Origin: Pseudomonas reinekei
GTDB taxonomy: Bacteria > Pseudomonadota > Gammaproteobacteria > Pseudomonadales > Pseudomonadaceae
DNA: 64,000 nucleotides
Direction of reading: 5' to 3'
NCBI RefSeq assembly: GCF_001945365.1
Contig: NZ_MSTQ01000003.1
Location: 186,001 to 250,000 of the forward strand
The notes beneath the pieces are model-generated. The model saw nothing but the letters and a program-made list of their open reading frames with translations, searched no databases and was not told where the DNA came from. Position numbers and translations under genes: made by a program. Positions 8,140 to 17,143 of the stretch are shown piece after piece (position 1 is the stretch's first letter; every line of letters begins with the position of its first letter).

Positions 8140-8478
8140 GGTTCAACCCTCCCAGGGAGTCGAGTGGCAGCCGTGGGACGGGCTGCGACAGGATCAAAGG
8201 TTAAGGGCCATGGCGCGTATGTCGTTAGTCGATTTCTGCCGCCGCGTTGCACAATCCTGCGAGAGTGCGTGGGCTGCCTGTAACAATGTGTAAATCCCGG
8301 GCACCGTACTGCCAGACGAGTTTCAAGCAAGTTTGGCGCGCTACGTTCTGATTTACCGGGGCGACAGAACACCCCCGTGCAGAATCAGGCAAGCATTCGA
8401 CAGGATGTGTCTACCGCTCAAGCTTGCACAAACATATGCTTTGCCCCATCACTCCTGCCCCTGCCGAGGATGCCTTGC
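8140..8478. other. Divergent intergenic region, ABM gene / araC-type gene
   Basis: About 340 bp with no convincing gene. An open frame runs on the plus strand from 8377 into the AraC gene but lacks a ribosome site. The gap must hold both promoters. I could not assign a specific operator. Confidence 0.4.
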
Positions 8479-9408
8479 ATGTCGTCACTCGATCACTTTC
8501 AAGCGCCGCTGGACACCGATATGGAGAAGCAGCGCGCGGAGCTGGCGGCGATCATTCGTCGCAACACCGCCGAGGATGGCAGTTATGCCACCGCTGTCGA
8601 TTCGCTATTCATGTCGCGCCACAGCCAGAACCACGAGTTCGCCCCGGTGCTTGCGCAACCGGCGCTGTGCATCATGGCCCAGGGCCGCAAGGAAGTACGG
8701 CTGGCTGACGAGTACTTCAATTACGACCCGCTCAATTACCTGGTGGTCTCGGTCTCGATGCCGCTCAGCGGTCGAGTGGTCAATGTCTCGGCCGAGGAGC
8801 CGATCCTGGCCGTACGGCTGGACATCGACCCCGCGGAAATCACTGCGCTGATTGCCGACGCCGGCCCCCTTGGCGTGCCCAGCCGCCCGACCGGACGTGG
8901 GTTATATGTCGAGCGACTCGACACCGCGATGCTCGATGCAGTGCTGCGTCTGGCACGGTTGCTCGACACACCGAAAGACATCGCCATGCTCGCGCCGCTG
9001 ATTCGTCGGGAAATTCTCTATCGGCTGTTGCGCAGCAAGCAGGGCTATCGGCTGTACGAAATTGCCATTGCCAACAGTCAGAGCCACCGCATCAGCCAGG
9101 CGATCAAGTGGCTCAATGGCAACTATGAACAGCCCTTGCGCATCGATGACCTGGCCAAAGAAGTGAATTTGAGCGTGTCGACGCTGCATCACCGCTTCAA
9201 GGCGATGACCGCGATGAGCCCGTTGCAGTATCAAAAGCAACTGCGCCTGCAAGAAGCGCGGCGCTTGATGTTGGCCGAAGGGCTGGAGGCTTCGGCGGCG
9301 GGGTATCGCGTCGGTTATGAAAGCCCTTCGCAGTTCAGCCGTGAGTACAGCCGGTTGTTCGGGGCACCGCCGTCAAGGGATTTGGCGCGGTTGCGGTTGA
9401 GTGTCTAG
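8479..9408 (+). CDS. AraC-family transcriptional regulator
   Basis: Cytoplasmic activator of 309 residues. The N-terminal half is an AraC_N cupin-like effector domain (about 20-170; LCIMAQGRKEVRLADEYF, LVVSVSMPLSG). The C-terminal half has two helix-turn-helix motifs (about 210-305: IDDLAKEVNLSVSTLHHRFK and YRVGYESPSQFSREYSRLFG), the AraC/XylS signature. The start at 8479 has GAGGA about 10 nt upstream; ATG 8470 is an alternative. The divergent ABM-fold gene is the likely target. Ligand unknown. Confidence 0.88.
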   Translation: MSSLDHFQAPLDTDMEKQRAELAAIIRRNTAEDGSYATAVDSLFMSRHSQNHEFAPVLAQPALCIMAQGRKEVRLADEYFNYDPLNYLVVSVSMPLSGRVVNVSAEEPILAVRLDIDPAEITALIADAGPLGVPSRPTGRGLYVERLDTAMLDAVLRLARLLDTPKDIAMLAPLIRREILYRLLRSKQGYRLYEIAIANSQSHRISQAIKWLNGNYEQPLRIDDLAKEVNLSVSTLHHRFKAMTAMSPLQYQKQLRLQEARRLMLAEGLEASAAGYRVGYESPSQFSREYSRLFGAPPSRDLARLRLSV

Positions 9409-9437
9409 CTCGGATTGCGTGGGCTGTGCCGGCCCTT

Positions 9438-9531
9438 TCGCGAGCAGTCTCGCTCCCACATTTGATCGTTGCTGTTAACACATGCTGTGTTCACAGAAGA
9501 TCCACTGTGGGAGCGAGCCTGCTCGCGAAGA
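9438..9531. repeat. Inverted REP pair (REPIN-like)
   Basis: The left copy is cgcgagcagtctcgctcccaca (9439-9460) and the right copy tgtgggagcgagcctgctcgcg (about 9506-9527), in inverted orientation with about 45 bp between them. This is the common Pseudomonas extragenic palindrome. It lies between the stops of convergent genes. Confidence 0.85.
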
Positions 9532-9559
9532 GGCCAGCAAGGCCAACATCAAATCCGGA

Positions 9560-10615
9560 TCACGCCCCCAGCACGCGGCAAGCCTCTGCTGGCAAGGTCA
9601 CCGACACCGGATGCCCGACGTTCAAACCAAACCCCTGACACGGCGTGCTCAGCGCCGTAAACGTCACCCCGGAACACTCCACCGTCGTCTCGATCGTCGC
9701 GCCGATGTCCCGCACAAATGTCACCTTGCCCAGCAAGCGATTGCCCGCCGTTGCCTGCGGCGCCGACAGTTGCAGGTCTTCCGGGCGAATCAGCATTTTC
9801 ACCTTCTCGCCAACCACAACGCTGCTGCAGATCGGCACTTGCAGCGCGTCCCCGCCCGGCAAACTCACCTGGCCGTTGCCCAGCACCGTGGCCGGAAAAA
9901 TGTTGCCGGAGCCGATGAAATCCGCGACAAACTCGTTGGCCGGATGGCGGTAAATCTCGATCGGCGTACCCACCTGCTGCACCTTGTGCTCACCTAGCAC
10001 CACGACGATATCGGCCATGGTCATGGCCTCGCGCTGGTCGTGGGTGACCATGATGGTGGTGATGTTCAGACGCTGCTGCAGTTGACGGATTTCCACCTGC
10101 ATCGACTCACGCAGCTTGGCATCCAGCGCCGACAGCGGCTCGTCGAGCAAGAGGATTTTCGGGTGCGAAGCAATCGCCCGGGCGATCGCCACGCGCTGGC
10201 GTTGGCCACCCGAGAGTTTGGCCACAGGACGATTGATCATCGGTTGCAACTGGATCAGTTCCAGCAACTCCACCACCCGCGCCTGCTGATCAGCCTTGCT
10301 CACACCGCGCAGTTTCAGCGGATAGGCGATGTTCTCCCCCACCGTCATGTGCGGGAACAACGCCAGCGACTGGAACACCATGCCGAAATTACGCAGATGC
10401 GCCGGGGTGTGGCCGATGTCCTCGCCATCCAGGCGAATTTCGCCGCCGCTCAGGGTTTCCAGGCCCGCGATCATCCGCAACAAGGTGGTTTTGCCACAGC
10501 CCGACGGGCCGAGGAAACACACCAGTTTGCCCTCGGGCAAATGCAGGTTTACATCTTTTACCGCGCAGGCCGAGCCGTAATGTTTCTCGACGTTTTCCAG
10601 AATCAGACCAGACAT
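9560..10615 (-). CDS. ABC transporter ATP-binding protein, polyamine (PotA/PotG) type
   Basis: Cytoplasmic ATPase of 351 residues energising the importer encoded upstream. Walker A is GPSGCGKTT, the Q-loop region is FQSLALFPHMTV, the ABC signature is LSGGQRQRVAIARA, Walker B is ILLLDEPLSALD and the switch His is in VTHDQREA. The C-terminal TOBE domain (about 240-350) is typical of the spermidine/putrescine and MOI subfamilies. It is the last gene of the minus-strand operon, 15 nt after the permease stop. The substrate is probably an amine or guanidino compound, by context only. Confidence 0.92.
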   Translation of the reverse strand: MSGLILENVEKHYGSACAVKDVNLHLPEGKLVCFLGPSGCGKTTLLRMIAGLETLSGGEIRLDGEDIGHTPAHLRNFGMVFQSLALFPHMTVGENIAYPLKLRGVSKADQQARVVELLELIQLQPMINRPVAKLSGGQRQRVAIARAIASHPKILLLDEPLSALDAKLRESMQVEIRQLQQRLNITTIMVTHDQREAMTMADIVVVLGEHKVQQVGTPIEIYRHPANEFVADFIGSGNIFPATVLGNGQVSLPGGDALQVPICSSVVVGEKVKMLIRPEDLQLSAPQATAGNRLLGKVTFVRDIGATIETTVECSGVTFTALSTPCQGFGLNVGHPVSVTLPAEACRVLGA

Positions 10616-10630
10616 AAATCACCTCAAGAA

Positions 10631-11479
10631 TCAGAACGAAACGCCACCTTCACCGACCAGCTTCTCCAGCGCCCAGATCAGGACGAAGTCGATCAGCACG
10701 ATCAGCACGGCAAACGAAAATACGGTTGGGTCGAGCGAAGACACGGTGCGGCTGTACATCCAGATCGGCACGGTCATGACGTCGATGGTGTAGAGGAAAT
10801 AGGTCACGGTGAACTCGTTGAACGAGACGATGAACGCCAGCAGCATCCCCGCCAGAATCCCCGACTTCATCAACGGCACCACCACATCGACAATCGCCCG
10901 CAGCGGTGAAGCGCCGAGCATTTGCGCGGCCTCTTCGACTTCACTGCCGATGGAGAGCATCGCCGCCGTGCAATTTTTCACCACGAACGGCAACGCCAGG
11001 ATGACGTGGGCAATGACCAGCCGCGAGGTGGTCATGTGGAACGGCAGGCTGTCGAACACCAGCAGCAGCGCCAGGCCCAGCACCACCATCGGGAACACCA
11101 GCGGCAACGACATCAGTTGCAGCGCCACGGCCTTGCCGCGGAACTCGCAACGAGTCAACGCGTAAGCGGCCGGTACCGCGATGAGGGTGGCGAAGATCAT
11201 GGTCAGGCACGCCACCATCAGGCTGGTGGTCATGGCCTGGCCGAGGCTCAACACGTCGCTGGCGTCCGGCGAAACGAAGGTGTGCCAGGCGGCCTTGTAC
11301 CATTGCAGGCTGTAGCTGCTCGGCGGGAAATCAAGGTTCGATGCGCCACTGAACGACATGACGATCATGGTCAGGATCGGCAGCACCGCCAGCAGCAGAA
11401 TGAAACCGGAAAGGATGCCGGCAAACTTGCCCGTCTCGCCGGGCAACAGCCCATAGCGCTTCTTGCTCAGGGTACTCAT
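10631..11479 (-). CDS. ABC transporter permease, PotC-like
   Basis: Inner-membrane permease of 282 residues with about six helices. The conserved cytoplasmic EAA loop is EVEEAAQMLGASPLRAIVDVVVPL, where it contacts the ATPase. The start overlaps the end of the upstream permease by 4 nt (ATGA), indicating translational coupling. PotC is normally the second permease of polyamine importers. Confidence 0.9.
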   Translation of the reverse strand: MSTLSKKRYGLLPGETGKFAGILSGFILLLAVLPILTMIVMSFSGASNLDFPPSSYSLQWYKAAWHTFVSPDASDVLSLGQAMTTSLMVACLTMIFATLIAVPAAYALTRCEFRGKAVALQLMSLPLVFPMVVLGLALLLVFDSLPFHMTTSRLVIAHVILALPFVVKNCTAAMLSIGSEVEEAAQMLGASPLRAIVDVVVPLMKSGILAGMLLAFIVSFNEFTVTYFLYTIDVMTVPIWMYSRTVSSLDPTVFSFAVLIVLIDFVLIWALEKLVGEGGVSF

Positions 11480-12384
11480 TGCGAAGCCTCCAGCATGCGC
11501 CGACGACGGCCAGTGATGTATTCGGACAGGGTCATGATCGCCAGCGTGGTAACGATCAGCACCACACCGGCGGCGGACGCGGCGGGCCAGTTCATCAGCG
11601 GGGCGATCTGGTCATGCACCATCACCGCGAGCATCGGTACGCGGCGGCCGCCGAGCAGCAAGGGCACGACGAAGCTGCTGGCGTTGTAAGCGAATACCAA
11701 CGTGGCACCGGTAATGATCCCCGGCAGGCTCATCGGCAACACCACCTGGCGGAACACCTGGAAGCGACTGGCGCCGAGGGTGGCGGCGGCCTCTTCGTAG
11801 CTGCGCGCAACGCCGCGCATGGCGCTGGCAATCGGCAGCACGGCCAACGGGAAAGCAGTTTGCACCAGGCCCATCAATACGCCGTTCTGGTTGTACAACA
11901 GCATGATCGGACGCTTGATCAGGCCCAGCCCCATCAGCGCCTGATTGAGCATGCCGCCCGGGCCGAGAATTACCAGCCAGCCGTAGCTTTGCAGCAGCAG
12001 GTTGACCAGCAGCGGCAGCAGCACCGCCGCGAGGAAGATCCGTCGCACGAACGGCGAAGTCAATCGCGACATGGTGTACGCCACCGGTATCGCCAGAATC
12101 ACGGCGATCACCGCACTGATCAGCGCCAGCCGCAGGGTCAGCATCAGCGATTTGAGGTAATAGGGTTCCAGCAACTGGGCGTAACTGGCCAGGCTGAACC
12201 CGGACCATTCCGCGCCCTTGGTGCCGACACTCATGCGCAGAACCAGCAGACTGGCAGCGATCAGCACGCCCAGGAACAGCATCGACGGCGTGAGGAAAAA
12301 CCAGGCGCGGGTGGTCGGCGAAACACCGAGGCGTGGACGCGACTCAGCAGCACTGACCGAATGGGTCAAAGGTTGGTGTTCCAT
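11476..12384 (-). CDS. ABC transporter permease, PotB-like
   Basis: Inner-membrane permease of 302 residues, with a soluble N-terminal tail of about 28 residues then about six helices (FFLTPSMLFLGVLIAASLLVL first). The EAA loop is SYEEAAATLGASRFQVFRQV. It pairs with the following permease. It is separated from the binding-protein gene by about 195 bp containing an inverted REP pair. Confidence 0.9.
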   Translation of the reverse strand: MEHQPLTHSVSAAESRPRLGVSPTTRAWFFLTPSMLFLGVLIAASLLVLRMSVGTKGAEWSGFSLASYAQLLEPYYLKSLMLTLRLALISAVIAVILAIPVAYTMSRLTSPFVRRIFLAAVLLPLLVNLLLQSYGWLVILGPGGMLNQALMGLGLIKRPIMLLYNQNGVLMGLVQTAFPLAVLPIASAMRGVARSYEEAAATLGASRFQVFRQVVLPMSLPGIITGATLVFAYNASSFVVPLLLGGRRVPMLAVMVHDQIAPLMNWPAASAAGVVLIVTTLAIMTLSEYITGRRRRMLEASQ

Positions 12385-12447
12385 AGCAAAGGTCTCGTCA
12401 ATGGAAAGCAGCTGACGAACACAAGACTTGCGGACGCGTCAGCCCCC

Positions 12448-12540
12448 CTTGTGGGAGCGAGCCTGCTCGCGAAAGCGGTGTGTCAGTCACATCAATACTG
12501 AATGTGCTGACGCATCGCGAGCAGGCTCGCTTCCACAGCG
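12448..12540. repeat. Inverted REP pair inside the ABC operon
   Basis: tgtgggagcgagcctgctcgcgaaagcg (12450-12477) is mirrored by cgcgagcaggctcgcttccaca (12516-12537). It sits between the substrate-binding-protein gene and the first permease gene, where a transcript hairpin could reduce read-through or stabilise the upstream message. Confidence 0.85.
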
Positions 12541-12578
12541 GATCTTCCGTGTTTGAAGTTCCTGTGTACGTCACTCGA

Positions 12579-13682
12579 TCAGGAAGAAAAGATTTCCGTG
12601 TAACGACGAATCCATTGGTCATGCACGGAGGCCAGGAAGGCGTTGTCGTGCATGATCGCCTTCTCGGCAATCTGTTCCGGCGTGAGGATGTACGGGCTCT
12701 TGCGTGCTTCGGCGGAGATGATCGCCTTGGCGTTGACCGGGCCGTTGTAGATGTCCTCGGCCATCTTGCCCTGCACCAGCGGGTCCAGAGAATGGTTGAT
12801 GAAGGCGTAGGCCATGTCGGTATCGCCCGGACGATTCTTCGGCATCACCGAGAGCATCAGGTCGGTGTAAAAACCTTCCTTCATGCCGAACGTGGCGCCC
12901 AGGCCGTAGTTCGAATCGCGGATCTGTTTCGGGAAGAACGCCGGAGCGTACAGGCCGCCCATGTCCAGCGAGCCGGTGCGGAACAGTTCGGCGATCTGGT
13001 TCGGGTTTTCGCCCAGGGTCACCACGCGATCCTTCAGCTCAGCGAGTTTCTTGAAGCCAGGCTCGATGTTGTGCTCGTCACCACCGGCCAGTTTGGCGGC
13101 GATGATGATCAGGTCCATGGCCTCGGTCCAGTTCGGCGGCGGCAGGAAAATGTTCGGCGCCGCGTCGGCGTCCCACAAGGACGCGTAACTGGTCGGGGCT
13201 TCTGTCTGCGTGCGGGTGCTGTAGACCAGGCTGTTGCACCACAGCAGGTAACCGATGCCGTGACCGTTGGCGCCAGTGCGGTATTTTTCCGGCACATCGA
13301 CAATGTTGGGAATGCGGTTGAGGTCAGGCTTTTCCAGCAAGTTGGCGGCGGCCAGGCCTTCAGCGCCGACGCCGGCCAGGGTGATGATGTCGTACTGCGG
13401 CCGATCACCGCCGGCCTTGAGCTTGGCGACCATTTCCGAGGTACTGCCAGTGCGGTCGGCGATGACCTTGCAGCCGTACTTGTCTTCGAATGTCGCGGCG
13501 ATATTGCGCAGGGCAGCCAGCCCGGTGTCATCGGACCAGGTCAGCAGACGCAGGGTCTTGCCGGTGAAGCGTGTATCGCTGGCATTGGCCTTGACGAACG
13601 GCAGGCTCATCGCCGCCGCTGCCACCGAGGCTACGCCCACGGTCTTGATGAATTGACGTCTGTTCAGATCATGCTCGCCCAT
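12579..13682 (-). CDS. Polyamine-type ABC substrate-binding protein, PotD-like
   Basis: Periplasmic binding protein of 367 residues. The N-terminus NRRQFIKTVGVASVAAAAMS reads as a twin-arginine (Tat-type) signal with cleavage near NASDT. The mature part begins TLRLLTWSDDTG, as in PotD/PotF family lobes, with the acidic and aromatic pocket residues spread through the chain. The start at 13682 is chosen because GGAG lies about 8 nt upstream; the longer frame to 13733 lacks a ribosome site. It is transcribed after the ALDH gene and before the permeases. Ligand unknown. Confidence 0.88.
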   Translation of the reverse strand: MGEHDLNRRQFIKTVGVASVAAAAMSLPFVKANASDTRFTGKTLRLLTWSDDTGLAALRNIAATFEDKYGCKVIADRTGSTSEMVAKLKAGGDRPQYDIITLAGVGAEGLAAANLLEKPDLNRIPNIVDVPEKYRTGANGHGIGYLLWCNSLVYSTRTQTEAPTSYASLWDADAAPNIFLPPPNWTEAMDLIIIAAKLAGGDEHNIEPGFKKLAELKDRVVTLGENPNQIAELFRTGSLDMGGLYAPAFFPKQIRDSNYGLGATFGMKEGFYTDLMLSVMPKNRPGDTDMAYAFINHSLDPLVQGKMAEDIYNGPVNAKAIISAEARKSPYILTPEQIAEKAIMHDNAFLASVHDQWIRRYTEIFSS

Positions 13683-13857
13683 TACGGACTCCCTTTGTTT
13701 TTGTAGGTATAAGGCAGGTCGAAACTGTTGCATCCGCGCGGCTGGATCAGCGTTGTCCCTCGTATTTTCGGGGGTTTTACCGGGCCAGCGAGTTCATCCT
13801 GAGGTCATGCAAAACACCTGACTATCGATAAAAACTCATCGAAGCCATGACGCTGAC

Positions 13858-13880
13858 GCATGCCTCTTCGAGAGGCATGC
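13858..13880. repeat. Perfect palindrome between ALDH and binding-protein genes
   Basis: GCATGCCTCT-TCG-AGAGGCATGC, a 10-bp perfect stem, lies 20 bp after the ALDH stop. It could cap or process the mRNA. No T-tract follows on the minus strand, so it is not a standard terminator for this operon; on the plus strand it is followed by cctttttc but no plus-strand gene precedes it. Confidence 0.6.
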
Positions 13881-13899
13881 GCTCACCTTTTTCGTGCCT

Positions 13900-15348
13900 T
13901 CAGACAGCTCGAATCACGTGCTTGATTTCCTGAAAAGCCTGCAAGCCCCACGGCCCCAATTCGCGGCCGATGCTGCTCTGCTTGTAGCCGCCCCAGGCGG
14001 TCTGCGGGAAGATCACTTGTGGCGCATTGATCCATACAAGGCCCGCCTGCAAGGCGTTGGCGACACGGTCAGCGGCTTCGGCGTTGCGCGTGACCACACT
14101 GGCCACCAGACCGAACTGACTGTCGTTGGCCAGGGCAATCGCCTCGGCTTCGCTGGCAAAACTGCGCACGCAGATCACCGGGCCGAAAATCTCTTCACAC
14201 CACAGCGCACTGTCGAGGGGCACGTGGGTGAAAACCGTCGGCTGCAAAAAATAGCCACGGGGCAAATCCGCCGGACGATTGCCGCCGCACACCAGCTTGG
14301 CGCCGGCACTCAAACCGCGGTCGATATGGCCGAGCACCCGTTGGTATTGCGCCTGATTGACCAGCGCACCCATCTCCACATTCGGGTCGAACGGGTCAGC
14401 TACGCGAATCGCTTCGGCACGGGCCTTCACCCGCGTCAGGAATTCATCGGCCAGCTCATCGGCGACCAGCACACGACTGGTGGCGGAGCACATCTGCCCG
14501 GCGTTGAAGAACCCCCCGCCACAAGCCACTTCCACCGCCAGGTCAAGATCGGCATCGGCGAGTACCAGCAGCGAAGATTTACCACCCAGTTCCAGGCTCA
14601 CGCCTTTGACCGATTCGGCTGCGCGTTGCATGACTTGCACGCCCACCGCATTGCTGCCGGTGAAGGAAATTTTTGCGATACGCGGGTCTGCCGACAAGGG
14701 CGCGCCGACCGCCAGCCCCGTGCCGCAGACCAGGTTGAACACCCCCGATGGCAACCCGGCTTCAGCGATGATTGCCGCCAGTTCCAGCTCCGGCAGCGGC
14801 GTCACTTCCGAAGGCTTGAGCACCACGCAGCAGCCAGCGGCCAGGGCCGGGGCAAGCTTCCACGCAGTGGTGACCATCGGGAAATTCCACGGCACGATCA
14901 GGCCGACCACACCGCAGGGTTCGCGGCGCAAGCGGGCGTTGAAATCGTCGGTCGGCAACTCGATAGTGCTGTCCTGTTTCGCCTCCAGGCCTTCGGCGAG
15001 ACCGGCGTAATACTCGAAGGTGGCGATCACGTCATCGACGTCAATCGCCGCTTCGAACAGTGGCTTGCCGTTGTTGCTCGACTGCAAATACATCAGCTGT
15101 TCGCGCCCGGCCTGCACGCCCGCAGCGATGTTGCGCAGGATCGCGCCACGCTCGGCACCGGTGGTTTTCGACCAGTCGGCGAAAGCCCGGGTCGCCGCAC
15201 TGACGGCGTGATCGACGGCACGTTCGTCACCACCATTTACGGTGGTCAGCAGGGCTTCGGTCGCCGGGTTGATCACCCGCAGGTGTTCGTGACCGGCTGA
15301 CCATTGGCCATCGATGTACAGGCCATCCAGGGTCGTCGGGAACGTCAT
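13900..15348 (-). CDS. NAD(P)-dependent aldehyde dehydrogenase
   Basis: Cytoplasmic ALDH of 482 residues. The Rossmann part has VPWNFPMVTTAWKLAPALAAG, followed by KPSEVTPLPELEL, FTGSNAVG, the general base in LELGGKS and the catalytic cysteine in GQMCSATSRVLV. ATGA overlap with the upstream decarboxylase gene (start 15348) fixes the start; the longer frame to 15369 is unlikely. Together they read as a two-step route: 2-oxo acid to aldehyde to carboxylate. Relatives include betaine aldehyde and 4-guanidinobutyraldehyde dehydrogenases. The aldehyde specificity is not determined by sequence. Confidence 0.92.
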   Translation of the reverse strand: MTFPTTLDGLYIDGQWSAGHEHLRVINPATEALLTTVNGGDERAVDHAVSAATRAFADWSKTTGAERGAILRNIAAGVQAGREQLMYLQSSNNGKPLFEAAIDVDDVIATFEYYAGLAEGLEAKQDSTIELPTDDFNARLRREPCGVVGLIVPWNFPMVTTAWKLAPALAAGCCVVLKPSEVTPLPELELAAIIAEAGLPSGVFNLVCGTGLAVGAPLSADPRIAKISFTGSNAVGVQVMQRAAESVKGVSLELGGKSSLLVLADADLDLAVEVACGGGFFNAGQMCSATSRVLVADELADEFLTRVKARAEAIRVADPFDPNVEMGALVNQAQYQRVLGHIDRGLSAGAKLVCGGNRPADLPRGYFLQPTVFTHVPLDSALWCEEIFGPVICVRSFASEAEAIALANDSQFGLVASVVTRNAEAADRVANALQAGLVWINAPQVIFPQTAWGGYKQSSIGRELGPWGLQAFQEIKHVIRAV

Positions 15349-16982
15349 TTCGACACCGCCTTCATCCACTCGGTCTGATCGATTTCAATCAGGGTCGGGC
15401 CCTGGCGATCGGTCGCGGTACGCAGCGCTGAGCGCAGTTGTTCGACACCGCTGACGGCCTGCGCCGCGCACCCCAGGGCCTTGGCCACGCCGATGAAATC
15501 CGGGGTGTAGATGTCGACGCCAACCGGCTCGATGGCGCGGTTGACCATGTATTTCTTGATCTCTTCGTAGCCTTGGTTATTCCACAGCAGCACAATCACC
15601 GGCGTGCGCGCTTCCACGGCACTGGCCAGTTCCGGCAGGGTGAATTGCAGACCGCCGTCACCGATCAGGCACACCACCGGAGGACGCGCGCCGCGTTCAA
15701 CGCGGCCACCGAGCCAGGCGCCAATCGCTGCCGGCAAGGCATAGCCGAGGGTGCCGTAGCCGGTGGACGAATTGAACCAGCGGCGCGGGCGCTCCGGGTT
15801 GAAAGTCAGGTTGCCGGTGTACACCGGTTGGGTCGAATCGCCGACGAATACCGCGTCCGGCAATTCATGCAAAACGGTTTCGAGGAAGCGGGTCTGGGCC
15901 AGGGTCGGTGCATCCCAGGACGCGGCCAGCTCTTCACGCAAACGGGCGGCGCGAACCTGGCCCCAATCGTTGCGGCGCTCGCCGAGGGGTTTGTGCGAAA
16001 GCGCGCTCAACAAGGCTTGCGCAGCGTTGCGCGAGTCGGACACCAGCGCCACGTGCGGCGGGTAATTGCGCACGGTCTGGTCCGGGTCGATGTCGATACG
16101 CAGCAGTTTGCCCGGAATCTCAAAACCACCGGCAAAGGTCACGTCATAGTCGGTTTCGGCCAGTTCAGTGCCAATGGCCAGCACCACGTCAGCCTCGGCG
16201 ACCAGCGCGCGGGTGGCGACCAGGCTCTGGGTCGAGCCGATCAGCAGCGGGTGAGCGGACTCGAGCATGCCTTTGGCGTTGATGGTCAGGGCCACCGGCG
16301 CATCCAGCAACTCGGCCAGTTCAGTCAGCTCGGCAGCGGCATCGATGGCACCGCCACCGGCGAGGATCAGCGGACGCTTGGCGGCGGCCAGCAGGTCGGT
16401 CATGCGCGACACGGCGCTCGGCGAAGCACCGGCGCGGTCGATATTGACCGGCAGGCTGCCGAGCAGGTCGTCGGCCTCTTCCACCAACACATCCAGCGGA
16501 ATTTCAATGTGCACCGGGCGCGGACGACCCGCCTGGAACAGCGAGAATGCGCGGGCCAGCACGCCCGGCAACTCCGACGCCGACATCAGGGTGTGGGAGA
16601 ACGCCGCGACGCCGGCGCACAGCGCGCCCTGGTTCGGCAGTTCGTGCAGCTTGCCGCGACCGCCGCCCAACTGGCTGCGGGATTGCACGCTGGAGATCAC
16701 CAGCATCGGGATCGAATCGGCATACGCCTGGCCCATCGCCGTTGTGATGTTGGTCATGCCAGGGCCGGTGATGATGAAGCACACACCCGGTTTGCCACTG
16801 GTGCGCGCGTAGCCGTCGGCCATGAAACCGGCGCCCTGTTCGTGACGTGGCGTGACGTGGTTGATGCTCGAACGGGCCAGCCCGCGATACAGCTCCACGG
16901 TATGAACGCCGGGAATGCCGAACACCTGCTCGACACCATAATTCTCGAGTAGCTTGACCAATACTTCGCCGCACGTCGCCAT
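15345..16982 (-). CDS. Thiamine-diphosphate-dependent 2-oxo acid decarboxylase, AruI-like
   Basis: ThDP enzyme of 545 residues in the acetolactate synthase/AruI group. The N-terminal Pyr domain has the activating glutamate in PRHEQGAGFMADGYAR. The central domain is at about 190-320. The C-terminal PP domain has the cofactor motif GDGGLQFTLPEL ending at WNNQGY. It resembles 5-guanidino-2-oxopentanoate decarboxylase (AruI) of the P. aeruginosa arginine transaminase pathway, which works with a guanidinobutyraldehyde dehydrogenase. The adjacent ALDH gene and polyamine-type importer fit that role, but no transaminase gene is present here. A generic acetolactate synthase-like label is the fallback. 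Confidence 0.82.
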   Translation of the reverse strand: MATCGEVLVKLLENYGVEQVFGIPGVHTVELYRGLARSSINHVTPRHEQGAGFMADGYARTSGKPGVCFIITGPGMTNITTAMGQAYADSIPMLVISSVQSRSQLGGGRGKLHELPNQGALCAGVAAFSHTLMSASELPGVLARAFSLFQAGRPRPVHIEIPLDVLVEEADDLLGSLPVNIDRAGASPSAVSRMTDLLAAAKRPLILAGGGAIDAAAELTELAELLDAPVALTINAKGMLESAHPLLIGSTQSLVATRALVAEADVVLAIGTELAETDYDVTFAGGFEIPGKLLRIDIDPDQTVRNYPPHVALVSDSRNAAQALLSALSHKPLGERRNDWGQVRAARLREELAASWDAPTLAQTRFLETVLHELPDAVFVGDSTQPVYTGNLTFNPERPRRWFNSSTGYGTLGYALPAAIGAWLGGRVERGARPPVVCLIGDGGLQFTLPELASAVEARTPVIVLLWNNQGYEEIKKYMVNRAIEPVGVDIYTPDFIGVAKALGCAAQAVSGVEQLRSALRTATDRQGPTLIEIDQTEWMKAVSK

Positions 16983-17143
16983 GTGAATTGCCCTTCTTGT
17001 TCGATTTGAGACGCCGGGCCTGCGCTGTGTTTATGATGGATTCGCAGGTCCAGGGATGGCCTCATTGGAACGGGCGACACGTAGCCGCAACAATGGATAA
17101 AAAGTCATACTAGCCATGTCCTCACGTCATACCTTGGATCCCA

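Noticed and set aside
13858..13880. Terminator for the ALDH gene
   Set aside because: There is no T-tract on the minus strand, so it is listed only as a palindrome.
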